In this document: one piece after another, positions 15,718 through 24,791 of the stretch
Layout of the letters: each line of letters starts with the position of its first letter
Numbering within the stretch: position 1 is the stretch's first letter
From: Streptomyces hyaluromycini
GTDB lineage: Bacteria > Actinomycetota > Actinomycetes > Streptomycetales > Streptomycetaceae
Assembly: GCF_002217755.1 (NCBI RefSeq)
Contig: NZ_BCFL01000020.1
Location: 310,001 to 374,000, forward strand
Length of the DNA stretch: 64,000 nt
Direction of reading: 5' to 3'
Position numbers and translations under genes: made by a program
Notes under the pieces: generated by a model
What the model was told of the DNA's origin: nothing
The model's database searches: none
What the model saw: only the letters and a program-made list of their open reading frames with translations

Positions 15718-18059
15718 CGCGCCAGGTCCTTCAGTGTGACGGACGCGCCGGGCTTCAGCGTGATCGTCCGGGTCTTGCCGCCGTAGGCGACCGTGGTCGT
15801 ACGGCCGCCGACGCTGCGGATCCTGGCCTCGGTCGGCTTGCCGTCGCGCCAGCTCAGGTCGACGACGAAGCCGCCGCGCGCGCCGGCCCCGGTGACCTTG
15901 CCGGAGGCGGCCCAGGCGGCGGGCAGGGCGGGCAGGAGCTCCAGGTGGCCGGGGCGGGAGTACAGCAGCATCTCCAGGATCGCGGTCGGGGTGCCGAAGT
16001 TGGCCTCGATCTGGAAGATGCCCCGGCCTTCCTCGACCTGGTAGATGTCGAAGAGGTTGGGTGAGGTGCCGTTGCTGCCGTTGTCGGAGGGACGGAGGTT
16101 GCGGACGACGAGCTGGTAGGCCTTGTCGGCGTCCTTCAGCCGGGACCAGCACAGCGAGCGCCAGGCGTTGGCCCAGCCGAAGCTGTCCATGCCGCGGGCG
16201 GTGAGCAGGGCGGTGGCGCCCTTGACGATGTCGGCGGGGGTGGAGCCGTCGGGGCGGATCCGGTCGCCGGGGAAGAGGTTGATCAGGGGCGAGAGGTGAC
16301 GGTGGGTGGTCTCGCCGAGGTTGTCCGGGGACATCCACTCCTCCAGCCAGCCGGTCTTGGGGCTCACCACCGGCAGGTAGAGGCGGTCACGGAGCTTGCC
16401 GATGGTGCCCGCGTATCCAGCATCCCTCTTCAGCTCGGCGGCCGCAGTGCGGAAGTTCCCGAACAGCATCCACACCTGTTCCTGGGCGTAGGTGATGCCC
16501 TTGGCGTCCAGCGGTCCCTGCTCCGGCGACCAGTCGCTGTCCGCGATCAGCACCTCCCTGCCGTCGTCCAGGGTGGTGGTGAGCAGCCGCGCCTCCCAGA
16601 ACTCGCAGGCGCCCTTGAGGAGGGGGTAGATCTTCTCCAGGTGGGCCCGGGACTGGGTGAACTCGTAGTGCTCCCACAGGCTCTGGCACAGCCAGGCGTT
16701 GCCCGCCGGGTGCCACCACCAGCCGCCTCCGCCGAAGGGGTTGGTGGAGATGGCGACGGTCCAGCCGGCCACCTTGCCGCCCGAGTTGCGGTAGCGGTTG
16801 CGGGAGTCCTGGAAGAGCCGCTGGGTGAGGTCGGTCCAGGAGGGGAGCTGGTCGACGCAGTAGTCGGTGTAGGCGTCGAAGCACTGGGACAGGCCCAGCC
16901 GGTCGGACATCCAGTAGTTCATCTGGATGTTGATGTCGGTGTGGAAATCGCCCATCCAGTCCGGGTCGTTGCCGTCCAGCCAGATGCCCTGGAGGCCCAT
17001 CGGCAGGCTGTCGCGCGATCCGGCGATCATCAGATAGCGGCCGAACTGGGCGTAGGCGGCCTCCAGTTCGGGGTCGGGGTTGCCGGTGTCGGCGCGGGCC
17101 TGGATGCGCGCCCAGGTGTCCAGCTCGCGCTGGTCGGCGGTCGAGGTGCCGAGGGAGAGGTCGAACTGCCCGAACAGCGCCCGGTGGTCGGCCGCGTGGG
17201 TGCGCAGCAGCGAGTCCGCCGAGTGCCGGGCGGCCGCCTTGACCTTGGTGCGGGCCAGCGCCACCGGGTTCACGGACGGGTCGCGGTAGTCGGCGGCGGC
17301 GTCCGGCGCGTAGTCGGTGCCGCCGCTGAGTACGACGGTCAGCTCGCGGCAGTCGGTGAAGGTGATGTGCGAGCCGCTCACCCGTACGCTGCCGCCGCTG
17401 CCGTACGCCTTGACGGCGGCCCCGTACTTCAGTCCGTTGGCGAAGGAACCGGCGAACGACTCGGCGGTTCCGCCGGTCTCCCCGTGGGTGCCCTCGAAGG
17501 TGAGGGTGCCGGTGTAGCGGCCCCCGCCGTCCTGGCCGAAGTGCAGCACGATCACGTCGTCGGGACGGCTGGCGAAGATCTGCCGCCGGTACGTCACTCC
17601 GGAGCGGACGTAGGACGCCGTCACCACGCCGTTCTCGAGGTCGAGGGTGCGGCGGTAGTCGGATACGGCGCCCAGGTCGTGGTCGGGTATCTCGACGACG
17701 AGCCGGGCGAGGAGGGTGAGGGAGCCGAAGTCGGCACGCCCGTAGGGGAACTGGCCGTCGGAGTCGAGGGTGTCGTTCAGCCCGCCGGTCCACAGCGTGG
17801 CGTCGGTGACCAGGAGGAGCTCACGGCCGGAGTCGTTGCTCGCGAGAGCACCGAGCCGACCGTTGCCGATGGGCAGGCCCTGCGTGATCATCGACCCGTC
17901 GTCGGCGGGCGCCTGCCACCAGAGCTGGTGCCGGGGAGAGGTGAGCGGCTCAGAGGACCGCAGCGGCGCCGCGGAGGCGGTGAAGGAGGGAAGCCCGGCG
18001 AGGGCTCCGGTGGCCGCGGCGAGGGCCAGAAAGCTGCGTCTGCTGGGGTGGTTGTCCAT
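15714..18059 (-). CDS. GH95 family glycoside hydrolase (alpha-L-fucosidase type), Tat-exported
   Basis: 781 aa. N-terminus RRSFLALAAA is a twin-arginine signal. The sequence has the GH95 N-terminal LWWQAPA...LPIGNGRLGA block and the catalytic barrel blocks GIWLDGNDPDW and WWWHPAGNAWLCQSLWEHY. GH95 enzymes invert alpha-1,2-L-fucosides; some act on alpha-L-galactosides. Located outside the cell. It lies between GH27 and the SGNH esterase in a leftward operon; the 118-bp gap to GH27 is filled by a palindromic repeat. Confidence 0.92.
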   Translation of the reverse strand: MDNHPSRRSFLALAAATGALAGLPSFTASAAPLRSSEPLTSPRHQLWWQAPADDGSMITQGLPIGNGRLGALASNDSGRELLLVTDATLWTGGLNDTLDSDGQFPYGRADFGSLTLLARLVVEIPDHDLGAVSDYRRTLDLENGVVTASYVRSGVTYRRQIFASRPDDVIVLHFGQDGGGRYTGTLTFEGTHGETGGTAESFAGSFANGLKYGAAVKAYGSGGSVRVSGSHITFTDCRELTVVLSGGTDYAPDAAADYRDPSVNPVALARTKVKAAARHSADSLLRTHAADHRALFGQFDLSLGTSTADQRELDTWARIQARADTGNPDPELEAAYAQFGRYLMIAGSRDSLPMGLQGIWLDGNDPDWMGDFHTDINIQMNYWMSDRLGLSQCFDAYTDYCVDQLPSWTDLTQRLFQDSRNRYRNSGGKVAGWTVAISTNPFGGGGWWWHPAGNAWLCQSLWEHYEFTQSRAHLEKIYPLLKGACEFWEARLLTTTLDDGREVLIADSDWSPEQGPLDAKGITYAQEQVWMLFGNFRTAAAELKRDAGYAGTIGKLRDRLYLPVVSPKTGWLEEWMSPDNLGETTHRHLSPLINLFPGDRIRPDGSTPADIVKGATALLTARGMDSFGWANAWRSLCWSRLKDADKAYQLVVRNLRPSDNGSNGTSPNLFDIYQVEEGRGIFQIEANFGTPTAILEMLLYSRPGHLELLPALPAAWAASGKVTGAGARGGFVVDLSWRDGKPTEARIRSVGGRTTTVAYGGKTRTITLKPGASVTLKDLAR

Positions 18060-18088
18060 GGGGTTCCAATCCAACGTCCGTGAGGAGG

Positions 18089-18137
18089 GCGCCCCGTCAG
18101 GGGCGCGGGGAACTGCGCGGCCAGCCCCCACCGGCCG
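18089..18137. repeat. Streptomyces hairpin repeat inside an operon
   Basis: Perfect hairpin GCGCCCC-GTCA-GGGGCGC at 18089-18106 followed by GGGGAACTGCGCGGCCAGCCC. It is the reverse-oriented copy of the elements at 35.7 and 37.7 kb. It sits in the only sizeable gap of the glycan operon and could set the ratio of GH27 to GH95 transcripts (inference). Confidence 0.65.
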
Positions 18138-18177
18138 GCAGTTCCCGACGACGCACGTACCGAGGTGATCGAGGTGA

Positions 18178-19974
18178 CTAGCGCGGAGACTTGGGAACGT
18201 CGATCCGGTCGACGTCCGGCGCGTACCCCGACCCGCTGTCGAAGCTGATCGTGTTGGCACCGGCCTTCAGCGTGACCGGCACACTCACCGTCGCCACGGT
18301 CCCCCAGTCCCCGGTGGACGGGAACTTGTGGCCGGTCCCGCCGCCGGCGTTGGCCGCGATGGTGGCCGACCGGGAGTCACCGCTGATGTAGGCCACCTTC
18401 ACCAGATACGTACCGGCCTTGTCGACCACCACGTTGTTGAAGGTCAGCTTGCCGCCCAGGTACAGGTTTCCGACCTTCTTCTGCCCGGAGCACGCGTCGC
18501 ACCCGGCGACAGAAGCGTTTCCGCTCAGCGTGTTGCCGCTCGCCTCGGCCTCGTACCCGGTGGATGCCAGCGCGCTGCCCTTCGGCGTCACGGTGAACAG
18601 CCGCGAGCCGTGCGCCGGCAGCGCCTCGGTGATCTTGTTCTGGAAGCTGCCGAGATCCTCGTGGTTCCACACGTCCCGCACCGAGGCCTTGCCGCTGAAG
18701 CCGAGGGCGGTCCAGTCTGCGGTGACCGCCGAAGGCGAGTCCGCGAGGTTGAACAGCGCGACCGTGTAGGTCCCGTCGGCGTTCTTCGCGGCCCAGACCT
18801 GCTGCGGGTCGGACGGAGTGATCGGCCGGGCCGGCGGGTTGTCGCTCTGGTCGATCGCGATGACGTCGCGGTTGGTCAGCAGGGAGACGCCGTAGTCGTC
18901 GAGCTTGGTCATGTCGTCGCCGGTGAACAGGGGCGACTTGGCGACGGCCCAGAGCGTGGCGTAGCTCTGCCGTTCGGCCTTGGTGAGGCCGTCCATCGCG
19001 CCGTTGCCGACGTCGAGGGAGTCGAGGTCGTTCCAGCCGCCGGGGCCCGCCTTGCCGGTCCAGGCCGGGGTGTCGTCCCAGCGGTCGTTGACGGAGTTCT
19101 CCCAGCTGACGAGCGTGTTGCAGTAGCACTCGACGTCGGTGTCGATGCGCCAGCCGTTGGTGTACTTCTGCCAGTCGGCGGCGTGCCCGAAGTCCAGGGA
19201 CCAGGAGGCCTCCAGGTGGATCGGGCGGCCGGTGGCGGTGATCGCCTTGTTCCAGGCGGCCACGTCGGCGATGTTGTTGTACTGGTCGCCGCTCTTGCCG
19301 GAGCCGGGGCCGACGCCGTCGAGCTTGAGGAAGTCGTAGCCCCAGTCGGCGATCATCTGGGCCTGGGAGTCTATGTACTTCTGCGCGCACGGCTTGTCGA
19401 AGTCGATCTTGTACGCGCTGTCCCAGCCGTTGGTGGTGCGCAGGTCGTCATAGACGATGTCGGCGGTGGTGCAGCCCTCGGCGTTCCAGATCGGCGTCTT
19501 GCCGTCGCCGTACGCGCCCTTCTCCAGACCGGCCGGGAGGTAGATGCCTGCCTTCAGGCCCTTGGCGTGGATGCGGTCCGCGACGGCCTTCATGCCGCTG
19601 GGGAAGCGGGCGGGGTCGGCCTTCTGGCGGCCGTACTGGTCGTAGCCGGTCTTCCAGTTCCAGTCCATCCACCAGCCGGCGTCGATGTTGATGTAGTCGT
19701 AGCCGTACTTCTTCAGCTTGCTCGCCATGGCGTCGGTCTGCTTGAGGACGTTCGCCTCGGTGAGGTAGCTGTAGTCGCCCTTGTCGTTCAGGCCCGGGTA
19801 CTTGGACGACTGCATGCTCCAGCTCGACCAGCCCATGTACGGCTTGGCGGCGATCGGGGCGGGCGTGTCGGCCTGCGCGGCGGGCACGGCGGCCGCGAAG
19901 GCGGCCGTCAGCGCCAGCACGAGGACGGTTCTCAGCCCGCGTACGGGCAGGGCGGAATTCGAAGGTGACCGCAT
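18178..19974 (-). CDS. GH27 alpha-galactosidase with C-terminal CBM35/CBM6-like domain
   Basis: 598 aa with a Sec-type signal peptide (cleavage near AQADTP). GH27 blocks: PYMGWSSWS, YINIDAGWW, FLKLDGVG (nucleophile Asp), WRIDTDVE (acid/base Asp). A beta-sandwich module at about 470-598 starting YEAEAS and ending DVDRIDV is a CBM35/6-type sugar-binding domain. The family also includes beta-L-arabinopyranosidases and alpha-N-acetylgalactosaminidases, so the exact sugar is open. Secreted. It begins 31 bp after the ROK regulator. Confidence 0.92.
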   Translation of the reverse strand: MRSPSNSALPVRGLRTVLVLALTAAFAAAVPAAQADTPAPIAAKPYMGWSSWSMQSSKYPGLNDKGDYSYLTEANVLKQTDAMASKLKKYGYDYINIDAGWWMDWNWKTGYDQYGRQKADPARFPSGMKAVADRIHAKGLKAGIYLPAGLEKGAYGDGKTPIWNAEGCTTADIVYDDLRTTNGWDSAYKIDFDKPCAQKYIDSQAQMIADWGYDFLKLDGVGPGSGKSGDQYNNIADVAAWNKAITATGRPIHLEASWSLDFGHAADWQKYTNGWRIDTDVECYCNTLVSWENSVNDRWDDTPAWTGKAGPGGWNDLDSLDVGNGAMDGLTKAERQSYATLWAVAKSPLFTGDDMTKLDDYGVSLLTNRDVIAIDQSDNPPARPITPSDPQQVWAAKNADGTYTVALFNLADSPSAVTADWTALGFSGKASVRDVWNHEDLGSFQNKITEALPAHGSRLFTVTPKGSALASTGYEAEASGNTLSGNASVAGCDACSGQKKVGNLYLGGKLTFNNVVVDKAGTYLVKVAYISGDSRSATIAANAGGGTGHKFPSTGDWGTVATVSVPVTLKAGANTISFDSGSGYAPDVDRIDVPKSPR

Positions 19975-20005
19975 GGGCCCTCCAGGGTTCGGGGTCTTGG
20001 GCGGC

Positions 20006-21196
20006 TCAGCCCTTGCCCGTCGGTGTGGGAGAAGAGGTGATGAAGGACTGGATCGCGGCGGCCGCGGCCCCGCGCGCCCACTCCTCGAAGGCGAGTGGGC
20101 GGGTCTGTACGTCGCTCTGCGCGGCGGAGCCGAAGGCGGCCGCGGTGAACGAGTCGAGGATCTGCTCGGCGAAGAGGTCGTAGGCGGCGAGTCCCTCGCC
20201 GGAGATGATCACACGTTCGGGGCCGAAGAGATTGGCCACCGTCGCGATGCCCCGGCCGATGGCCTCGCCGGCCCGGGCGTACACCTCGCGCGCTCCGGGC
20301 ACGCCCTCGTGGGCGAGGGCCACCGCCGCGGCGGAGTCGGCGACCTGACGGCCGGTCACCTCCCGCATGCGGGTGACGATCGCGGCGTCCCCCGCGATCG
20401 CCTCCACACAGCCGCGGTTGCCGCAGTGGCAGAGGGGCCCGGCCGGGTCGATGGCCACGTGCCCGATCTCCCCCGCCACGCCGTGCGCGCCGGACACCAC
20501 CTGGCCGTGGATCACCAGTCCGCAGCCGATGCCGGCGCCGACGGTGACGACGGCGAAGTCGGAGAGCCCGACCCCGGCGCCGAACCACTGCTCGGCGACG
20601 GTCAGGGCGCGTACGTCGTTGTCGACGACGACCGGCAGCCCCGTGGTCATGGCGGCGAGTTCGGCGAGGGCCACGTCCCGCCAGTCGAGGAAGGGCGAGT
20701 AGCGCACGGTCCCCTCGGCGCGGTCCACGTCGCCGGAGACGGCGATGCCGAGGCCGAGCACGGGGGCACCGAAGTCCTCGGCCTCGGTGCGCAGTTCGTG
20801 GGTCAGGTCGGCGACGGAGGTCAGGACGGCCCGGGCGGCGCGGTCCGTGACCGGCAGCCGGCGGGCCAGCAGGATCCGGCAGCACAGGTCGGTGAGTACC
20901 GCGATGACCTCGTCGCCGGTGACCTTGACCCCGATGAACAGCGCGCGTCCGCCGTCGACCCGTACCAGGTTGGCGGGGCGTCCGAGGGCGGGCCGGGCCT
21001 CGCCGTCGGCGTCCTCCGCCAGGTACCCGGCCGCCAGCAGCGGCCGGACGGCCTTGGTCACGGCCGCCGGTGACAGGCCGGCCCGGCGGGCCGCCTCCAG
21101 CCGGGTGAGGGGGCCGTGGGACAGGACCGTGGTGAAGATCTGCGAGACGGCCGGCGTGTGGGCCGGGAACGTCTCGGCACGGGAGGTGGAGCGCAT
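20006..21196 (-). CDS. ROK family transcriptional regulator
   Basis: 396 aa from ATG 21196. N-terminal winged helix (GPLTRLEAARRAGLS) then an ROK sugar-kinase-like domain with the zinc motif CHCGNRGC near residue 265 and the GHVAID catalytic-type segment. ROK repressors release DNA on sugar binding. First gene of a leftward run with GH27, GH95 and the SGNH hydrolase, so the likely inducer is a monosaccharide freed by these enzymes, such as galactose or fucose (inference). No clear ribosome site; a dyad lies 20 bp upstream. Confidence 0.9.
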   Translation of the reverse strand: MRSTSRAETFPAHTPAVSQIFTTVLSHGPLTRLEAARRAGLSPAAVTKAVRPLLAAGYLAEDADGEARPALGRPANLVRVDGGRALFIGVKVTGDEVIAVLTDLCCRILLARRLPVTDRAARAVLTSVADLTHELRTEAEDFGAPVLGLGIAVSGDVDRAEGTVRYSPFLDWRDVALAELAAMTTGLPVVVDNDVRALTVAEQWFGAGVGLSDFAVVTVGAGIGCGLVIHGQVVSGAHGVAGEIGHVAIDPAGPLCHCGNRGCVEAIAGDAAIVTRMREVTGRQVADSAAAVALAHEGVPGAREVYARAGEAIGRGIATVANLFGPERVIISGEGLAAYDLFAEQILDSFTAAAFGSAAQSDVQTRPLAFEEWARGAAAAAIQSFITSSPTPTGKG

Positions 21197-21215
21197 GGCC
21201 GGGAACTTAGGTGGC

Positions 21216-21235
21216 TTATTTTCCGCTGTCAATAA
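21216..21235. promoter_or_regulatory. AT-rich dyad, likely ROK operator
   Basis: TTATT-N10-AATAA stands out in GC-rich DNA and resembles the TTATT/AATAA half-sites of NagC/XylR-type ROK regulators. It is just upstream of the regulator's start. Confidence 0.55.
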
Positions 21236-21313
21236 AAGAAACAGGAATCACCTGAAGGTTGACTGTGAGGCTGTCGTGGCCTTCAAATGGCGGGTGAAGC
21301 GGGGGCGTTGGAA

Positions 21314-21355
21314 CCGATCCAGGTGCCCGGCCCCCCGACAGGGCACCCGGATCGG
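21314..21355. terminator. Strong hairpin terminator after the M4 protease gene
   Basis: CCGATCC-A-GGTGCCC pairs with GGGCACC-C-GGATCGG: two perfect 7-bp stems separated by one mismatch, 12-nt loop. It lies 17 bp past the protease stop (leftward) and separates it from the ROK promoter. Confidence 0.7.
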
Positions 21356-21371
21356 CGGTGCGTCGCGCCCG

Positions 21372-23153
21372 TCAGCGGCGGGCGGCCGGCGTGTTGGCCT
21401 CGGTGACGTCGACCGCGGCCCAGGCCTGGTCGACCGTGCGGTACTCGACGCTGCTCGCGCCGTAGAGGTCCGTGGCCGCCTTCAGCGTCGCGATCCGCGC
21501 GTCGTGGAAGTCGGTCGAGGAGACCATGTACCGGGTCAGGGCGCGGTAGAAGATCGCCGTGGCCTTGGCGCGGCCGATACCGGTGACCGTGGACCCGTCG
21601 TAGGTCGGCGAGTCGTAGGTGGTGGCGCCGATCGTCTTGCGGCCGCTGCCCTCGGCGAGCAGGTAGAAGGCGTGCGAGGAGACGCCGGAGCCGGCGTGCA
21701 CCTCGGCGTTCGCCACCTCGGGCGACCAGTAGTCGACGGTGCCTTCGAGGCGGTCGAGCGAGGGGTGGTCGAGGCGGCGCAGGAACTTCTGCTGCAGCCC
21801 CAGCTTCTCGCCCAGCAGGTAGTTCGGCGGGTTCTTCTGGTTGTTGGCGAAGAACTCCACGCCGGAGCCGAAGATGTCGGCCAGCGACTCGTTGAGCGCG
21901 CCGGGTTCGCCGAACTGGTTGCCGTCGTTGTCGACGTACGTCGGTTCGAGCTTGGCGGTGGCGTCCACCACGCCGTGGGTCAGCTCGTGGCCGGTGACGT
22001 CGAGGACGACCAGCGGCTTCTTGATCTCGTCGCCGTCCCCGTCGCCGTACAGCATGCAGCCGCAGGCGGAGTCCCAGAAGGCGTTGCCGACCTTGTTGCC
22101 CCAGTGGACCATGGCGCGGGCGGGCTTGGAGTTGTTCGCGATGCCCTTGCGGCCGAAGGTCTTCTTGTAGAAGTCCAGGGTCTCGGTGATGCCGTACTGG
22201 GCGTCGGCGGCGGCGCTGCCCCGGCTGGTGGTGGTGCCGTTGCCCCAGCTGTCGGTGGTGCTGGTGAACTTGGTGCCCTGGCCGAAGCTCTCGGTCTCCC
22301 TGCCCTTGGCGTCCCGGGTCTCGGTGCCGTAGCGGGTGGGGTCCTTGAGCAGGAAGCTCTTGCGGGCGGTCTGCGTGGTGGTGAGCGGCACCTTGCCCAC
22401 GAAGAGGGACCTGCCGGAGCCGTGGGCGGTCGCCGGGTAGTGGGCGGCGGCCGAGACGGACGCGCCGGCGAGGGCCTGGGCCCGGACGCCGGTGCCGGCG
22501 GCCGGGTCGAGGGTCTCGCCGCGGCTGCGGAGGGTCTTCAGCAGCTTGGGCGAGAGGAACTCGTCGCTGTCCGGCGTGTTGCTGCGTACCTGTCCGGTGA
22601 GGGCGTCGACGACGACCGTGCTGGAGCCGTCGGAGCCGTCGACGGTCACCTGGTAGGCGAGGGCGGCGGCGCCGTCCCGGGCGTCCACCACGAGCTGCGC
22701 GGTGCCGGCGTCGCCGCCGGCGGCCGCGGCGGCCTTCTCCTCGGCCTGCCGGGCGGTCAGCTTCGCCTCGGTGGCGGCGGGCCTGACGGTGTGGTCGGCC
22801 GCGCGGGTGACGCCGGTGTAGGCCAACCGGTGGGAAAGATGGACGACGAGGTCGCCGCCGAGCACCGGCATGCCCCGGTGGGTGCGGACGAAGCGGACGT
22901 GGCGTGCCCCTTCGGGGTCGATCATCACATCCTGTGGCTGGAGCTCGTCGCCCGCGCCGACACCGGTCGCCGAGGCGTGGGCGAAGGCGGCGGCCCGGGC
23001 AGCCGCCACCACCTGCGCGGCCGTCGTGGTGGAGGCCGTGGCCGACTGTCGTTCCCCCGTTGCGGGACCGGCGAAGGCCGTACCGGCCAGGCCCGTGGCG
23101 GCCGTCGTCACGGCGACGGCGACCGCCACGCTGCGTATGTGCGCACTACGCAC
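21372..23153 (-). CDS. M4 family (thermolysin-like) secreted metalloprotease
   Basis: 593 aa. Sec signal with an AFAG cleavage area; FTP/PepSY-type propeptide about 40-200; mature enzyme after that. Zinc site HELTH at 389-393, third ligand Glu in ALNES (422), catalytic His in SSHAF (494). Length and order are those of Streptomyces griselysin-type proteases. Neutral endoprotease used for extracellular protein feeding and possibly development. Divergent from the serine hydrolase across a 308-bp region with repeats. Confidence 0.95.
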   Translation of the reverse strand: MRSAHIRSVAVAVAVTTAATGLAGTAFAGPATGERQSATASTTTAAQVVAAARAAAFAHASATGVGAGDELQPQDVMIDPEGARHVRFVRTHRGMPVLGGDLVVHLSHRLAYTGVTRAADHTVRPAATEAKLTARQAEEKAAAAAGGDAGTAQLVVDARDGAAALAYQVTVDGSDGSSTVVVDALTGQVRSNTPDSDEFLSPKLLKTLRSRGETLDPAAGTGVRAQALAGASVSAAAHYPATAHGSGRSLFVGKVPLTTTQTARKSFLLKDPTRYGTETRDAKGRETESFGQGTKFTSTTDSWGNGTTTSRGSAAADAQYGITETLDFYKKTFGRKGIANNSKPARAMVHWGNKVGNAFWDSACGCMLYGDGDGDEIKKPLVVLDVTGHELTHGVVDATAKLEPTYVDNDGNQFGEPGALNESLADIFGSGVEFFANNQKNPPNYLLGEKLGLQQKFLRRLDHPSLDRLEGTVDYWSPEVANAEVHAGSGVSSHAFYLLAEGSGRKTIGATTYDSPTYDGSTVTGIGRAKATAIFYRALTRYMVSSTDFHDARIATLKAATDLYGASSVEYRTVDQAWAAVDVTEANTPAARR

Positions 23154-23461
23154 TGATCAGGGTTCCTTCGTTCGAAGACGGCCGGGGTCACCAACCACCT
23201 TGCGGCAGAGCGCCGTTGGGCGCCAAGGGGGCTGGTCGGGCCCCGGGCCGCAACCCTTCCGGACGAATCATGTCCATGTAAAGCGGAATTCGTCGCTTTT
23301 CCTGCTTTTCATGGCAATACTTGGCGAATCCCCACCGCACGGTGATCAGGGAGTGACCAACTGTGCTTCGGCTGTGGAGATGTGACGGGATGCGAGAAGG
23401 TTCCCCGACCCGCATGTGACTCATCTCGCATCGAAGACAGCACGGAGAGGAGCAGGTCCGA
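23154..23461. promoter_or_regulatory. 308-bp divergent control region with inverted and direct repeats
   Basis: No gene seen. GATGCGAGA (23389-23397) and TCTCGCATC (23424-23432) form a perfect 9-bp inverted repeat, and ATGTGAC occurs twice (23380-23386, 23414-23420). These lie 30-80 bp before the serine hydrolase ATG. The left half serves the protease gene; I see no clear -10/-35 pair. Confidence 0.5.
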
Positions 23462-24688
23462 ATGGTCTCGGCAATGATGTGCAGAAGCGCGGTGCTCGGG
23501 GCGGTGACGCTGTCGCTGCTCGCGGTCCCGGCCCAGGCGGCGCCCATGAGAACGGCCCCGGGGCCGCAGACGGCCGCCGCTCTGCCGGCGCCCGACACCG
23601 CGGGGCTGGCCGCGGTGCTGCGCTCGGTGGTGGCGAAGGGCGCGCCCGGCGCGATGGCCCGCATCGACGACGGTACGCAGGTCTACCGGTCCGCCCAGGG
23701 CGTCGCCGACCGGACGAGCCGGCGCGCCCTCACCACCACCGACCGCTTCCGCGTGGGCAGTGTCACCAAGACGTTCTCCGCGGTGGTCCTGCTGCAGCTG
23801 GTGGACGAGCACAAGCTCGCCCTGGACGCGCCGGTCAACCGCTACCTGCCGGGGCTGCTGCCGGACGACCGCATCACCGTGCGGCACGTGCTGAGCCACC
23901 GCAGCGGTCTGTACGACTACACCAACGACCTGTTCGCCAGCAGCGTGTCCGGCTTCGAAGCCGTCCGCGACAAGGTCTTCACCTACCGCCAGCTGGTGAA
24001 CCTGTCCCTGAAGAAGCCGCGCACCAACGCGCCGGGCGCCGCCTACTCGTACTCCAACACCAACTTCGTGGTCGCCGGCCTGCTCATCGAGAAGCTCACC
24101 GGGCACAGCGTGCGCACGGAGTACGAGGACCGCATCTTCAAGCCGCTGCAGCTGACCGACACCTTCTACGTGCACCCCGACACGAAGATCCCGGGACAGC
24201 ACGCCAACGGCTACCTCACCGCCGACCGGGCGGGTGCCGCGCCCGTCGACGCCACCGACCAGACGGTCTCCTGGGCGCAGAGCGCGGGCGCCATCATCTC
24301 CAGCGCCCGCGACCTCGACACGTTCTACTCGGCGCTGGTGCGCGGCAAGCTGACGTCGGCCGCCCGCCTCACGGAGATGGAGCGCTTCACCCGCGTGAAC
24401 TCGAACACCTCCTACGGCCTCGGGCTGCGCCGCCGCGACCTGTCCTGCGGGGTCTCGGTGTACGGCCACACGGGCGCCGTCCAGGGCTACTACACGTATG
24501 CCTTCACCAGCAAGGACGGCAAGCGCAGCCTCACCGCGCTGGCCAACGCCTCCAACAGCTCCGGCGTGCTCAACGCGCTGGCGGCCACGCTGGAGCCGGC
24601 GTTCTGCGGCAAGCAGAAGGCCGCGCGCAGCGCGACCACGCCGATCGAGCGGGAGGACGTGGCACCCGCCGCGCCGCGGGAGCAGTAG
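23462..24688 (+). CDS. Secreted serine hydrolase (class C beta-lactamase / D-Ala-D-Ala carboxypeptidase family)
   Basis: 408 aa with a signal peptide ending AQAAP. Active-site motifs: SVTK (Ser100-x-x-Lys103), YSN (197-199) and HTG near residue 337 in place of KTG. This fits the beta-lactamase-related S12 family: DD-carboxypeptidases, esterases or D-amino-acid amidases. Extracellular. Ribosome site GAGAGGAGCAGG precedes ATG 23462. A complex hairpin region follows the stop. Exact substrate unknown. Confidence 0.9.
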   Translation: MVSAMMCRSAVLGAVTLSLLAVPAQAAPMRTAPGPQTAAALPAPDTAGLAAVLRSVVAKGAPGAMARIDDGTQVYRSAQGVADRTSRRALTTTDRFRVGSVTKTFSAVVLLQLVDEHKLALDAPVNRYLPGLLPDDRITVRHVLSHRSGLYDYTNDLFASSVSGFEAVRDKVFTYRQLVNLSLKKPRTNAPGAAYSYSNTNFVVAGLLIEKLTGHSVRTEYEDRIFKPLQLTDTFYVHPDTKIPGQHANGYLTADRAGAAPVDATDQTVSWAQSAGAIISSARDLDTFYSALVRGKLTSAARLTEMERFTRVNSNTSYGLGLRRRDLSCGVSVYGHTGAVQGYYTYAFTSKDGKRSLTALANASNSSGVLNALAATLEPAFCGKQKAARSATTPIEREDVAPAAPREQ

Positions 24689-24712
24689 CACCGCGGCTCG
24701 CCGGGGGAACCT

Positions 24713-24769
24713 CGCGCCCGGGCCGGACGTTCAACCGGCGACTCCCCCACCGGGCGCGACGTCCGGCCC
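24713..24769. terminator. Two overlapping hairpins (crossing stems)
   Basis: CGCGCCCGG (24713-24721) pairs with CCGGGCGCG (24750-24758); GGGCCGGACGT (24720-24730) pairs with ACGTCCGGCCC (24759-24769). The stems cross, so they form either alternatives or a pseudoknot. They lie between the serine hydrolase stop and the TerD-CAP start (24792). Confidence 0.55.
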
Positions 24770-24791
24770 CTGACCTCGTGGAGGCGGCGCG

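Noticed and set aside
20745..23156. 803-codon plus-strand open frame across the ROK/protease region
   Set aside because: No recognisable domain and Gly/Val/Arg-biased composition; opposite to two well-supported genes.
23188..23664. Small minus-strand open frame in the protease/hydrolase gap
   Set aside because: Overlaps the start of the serine hydrolase, no ribosome site, no domain.
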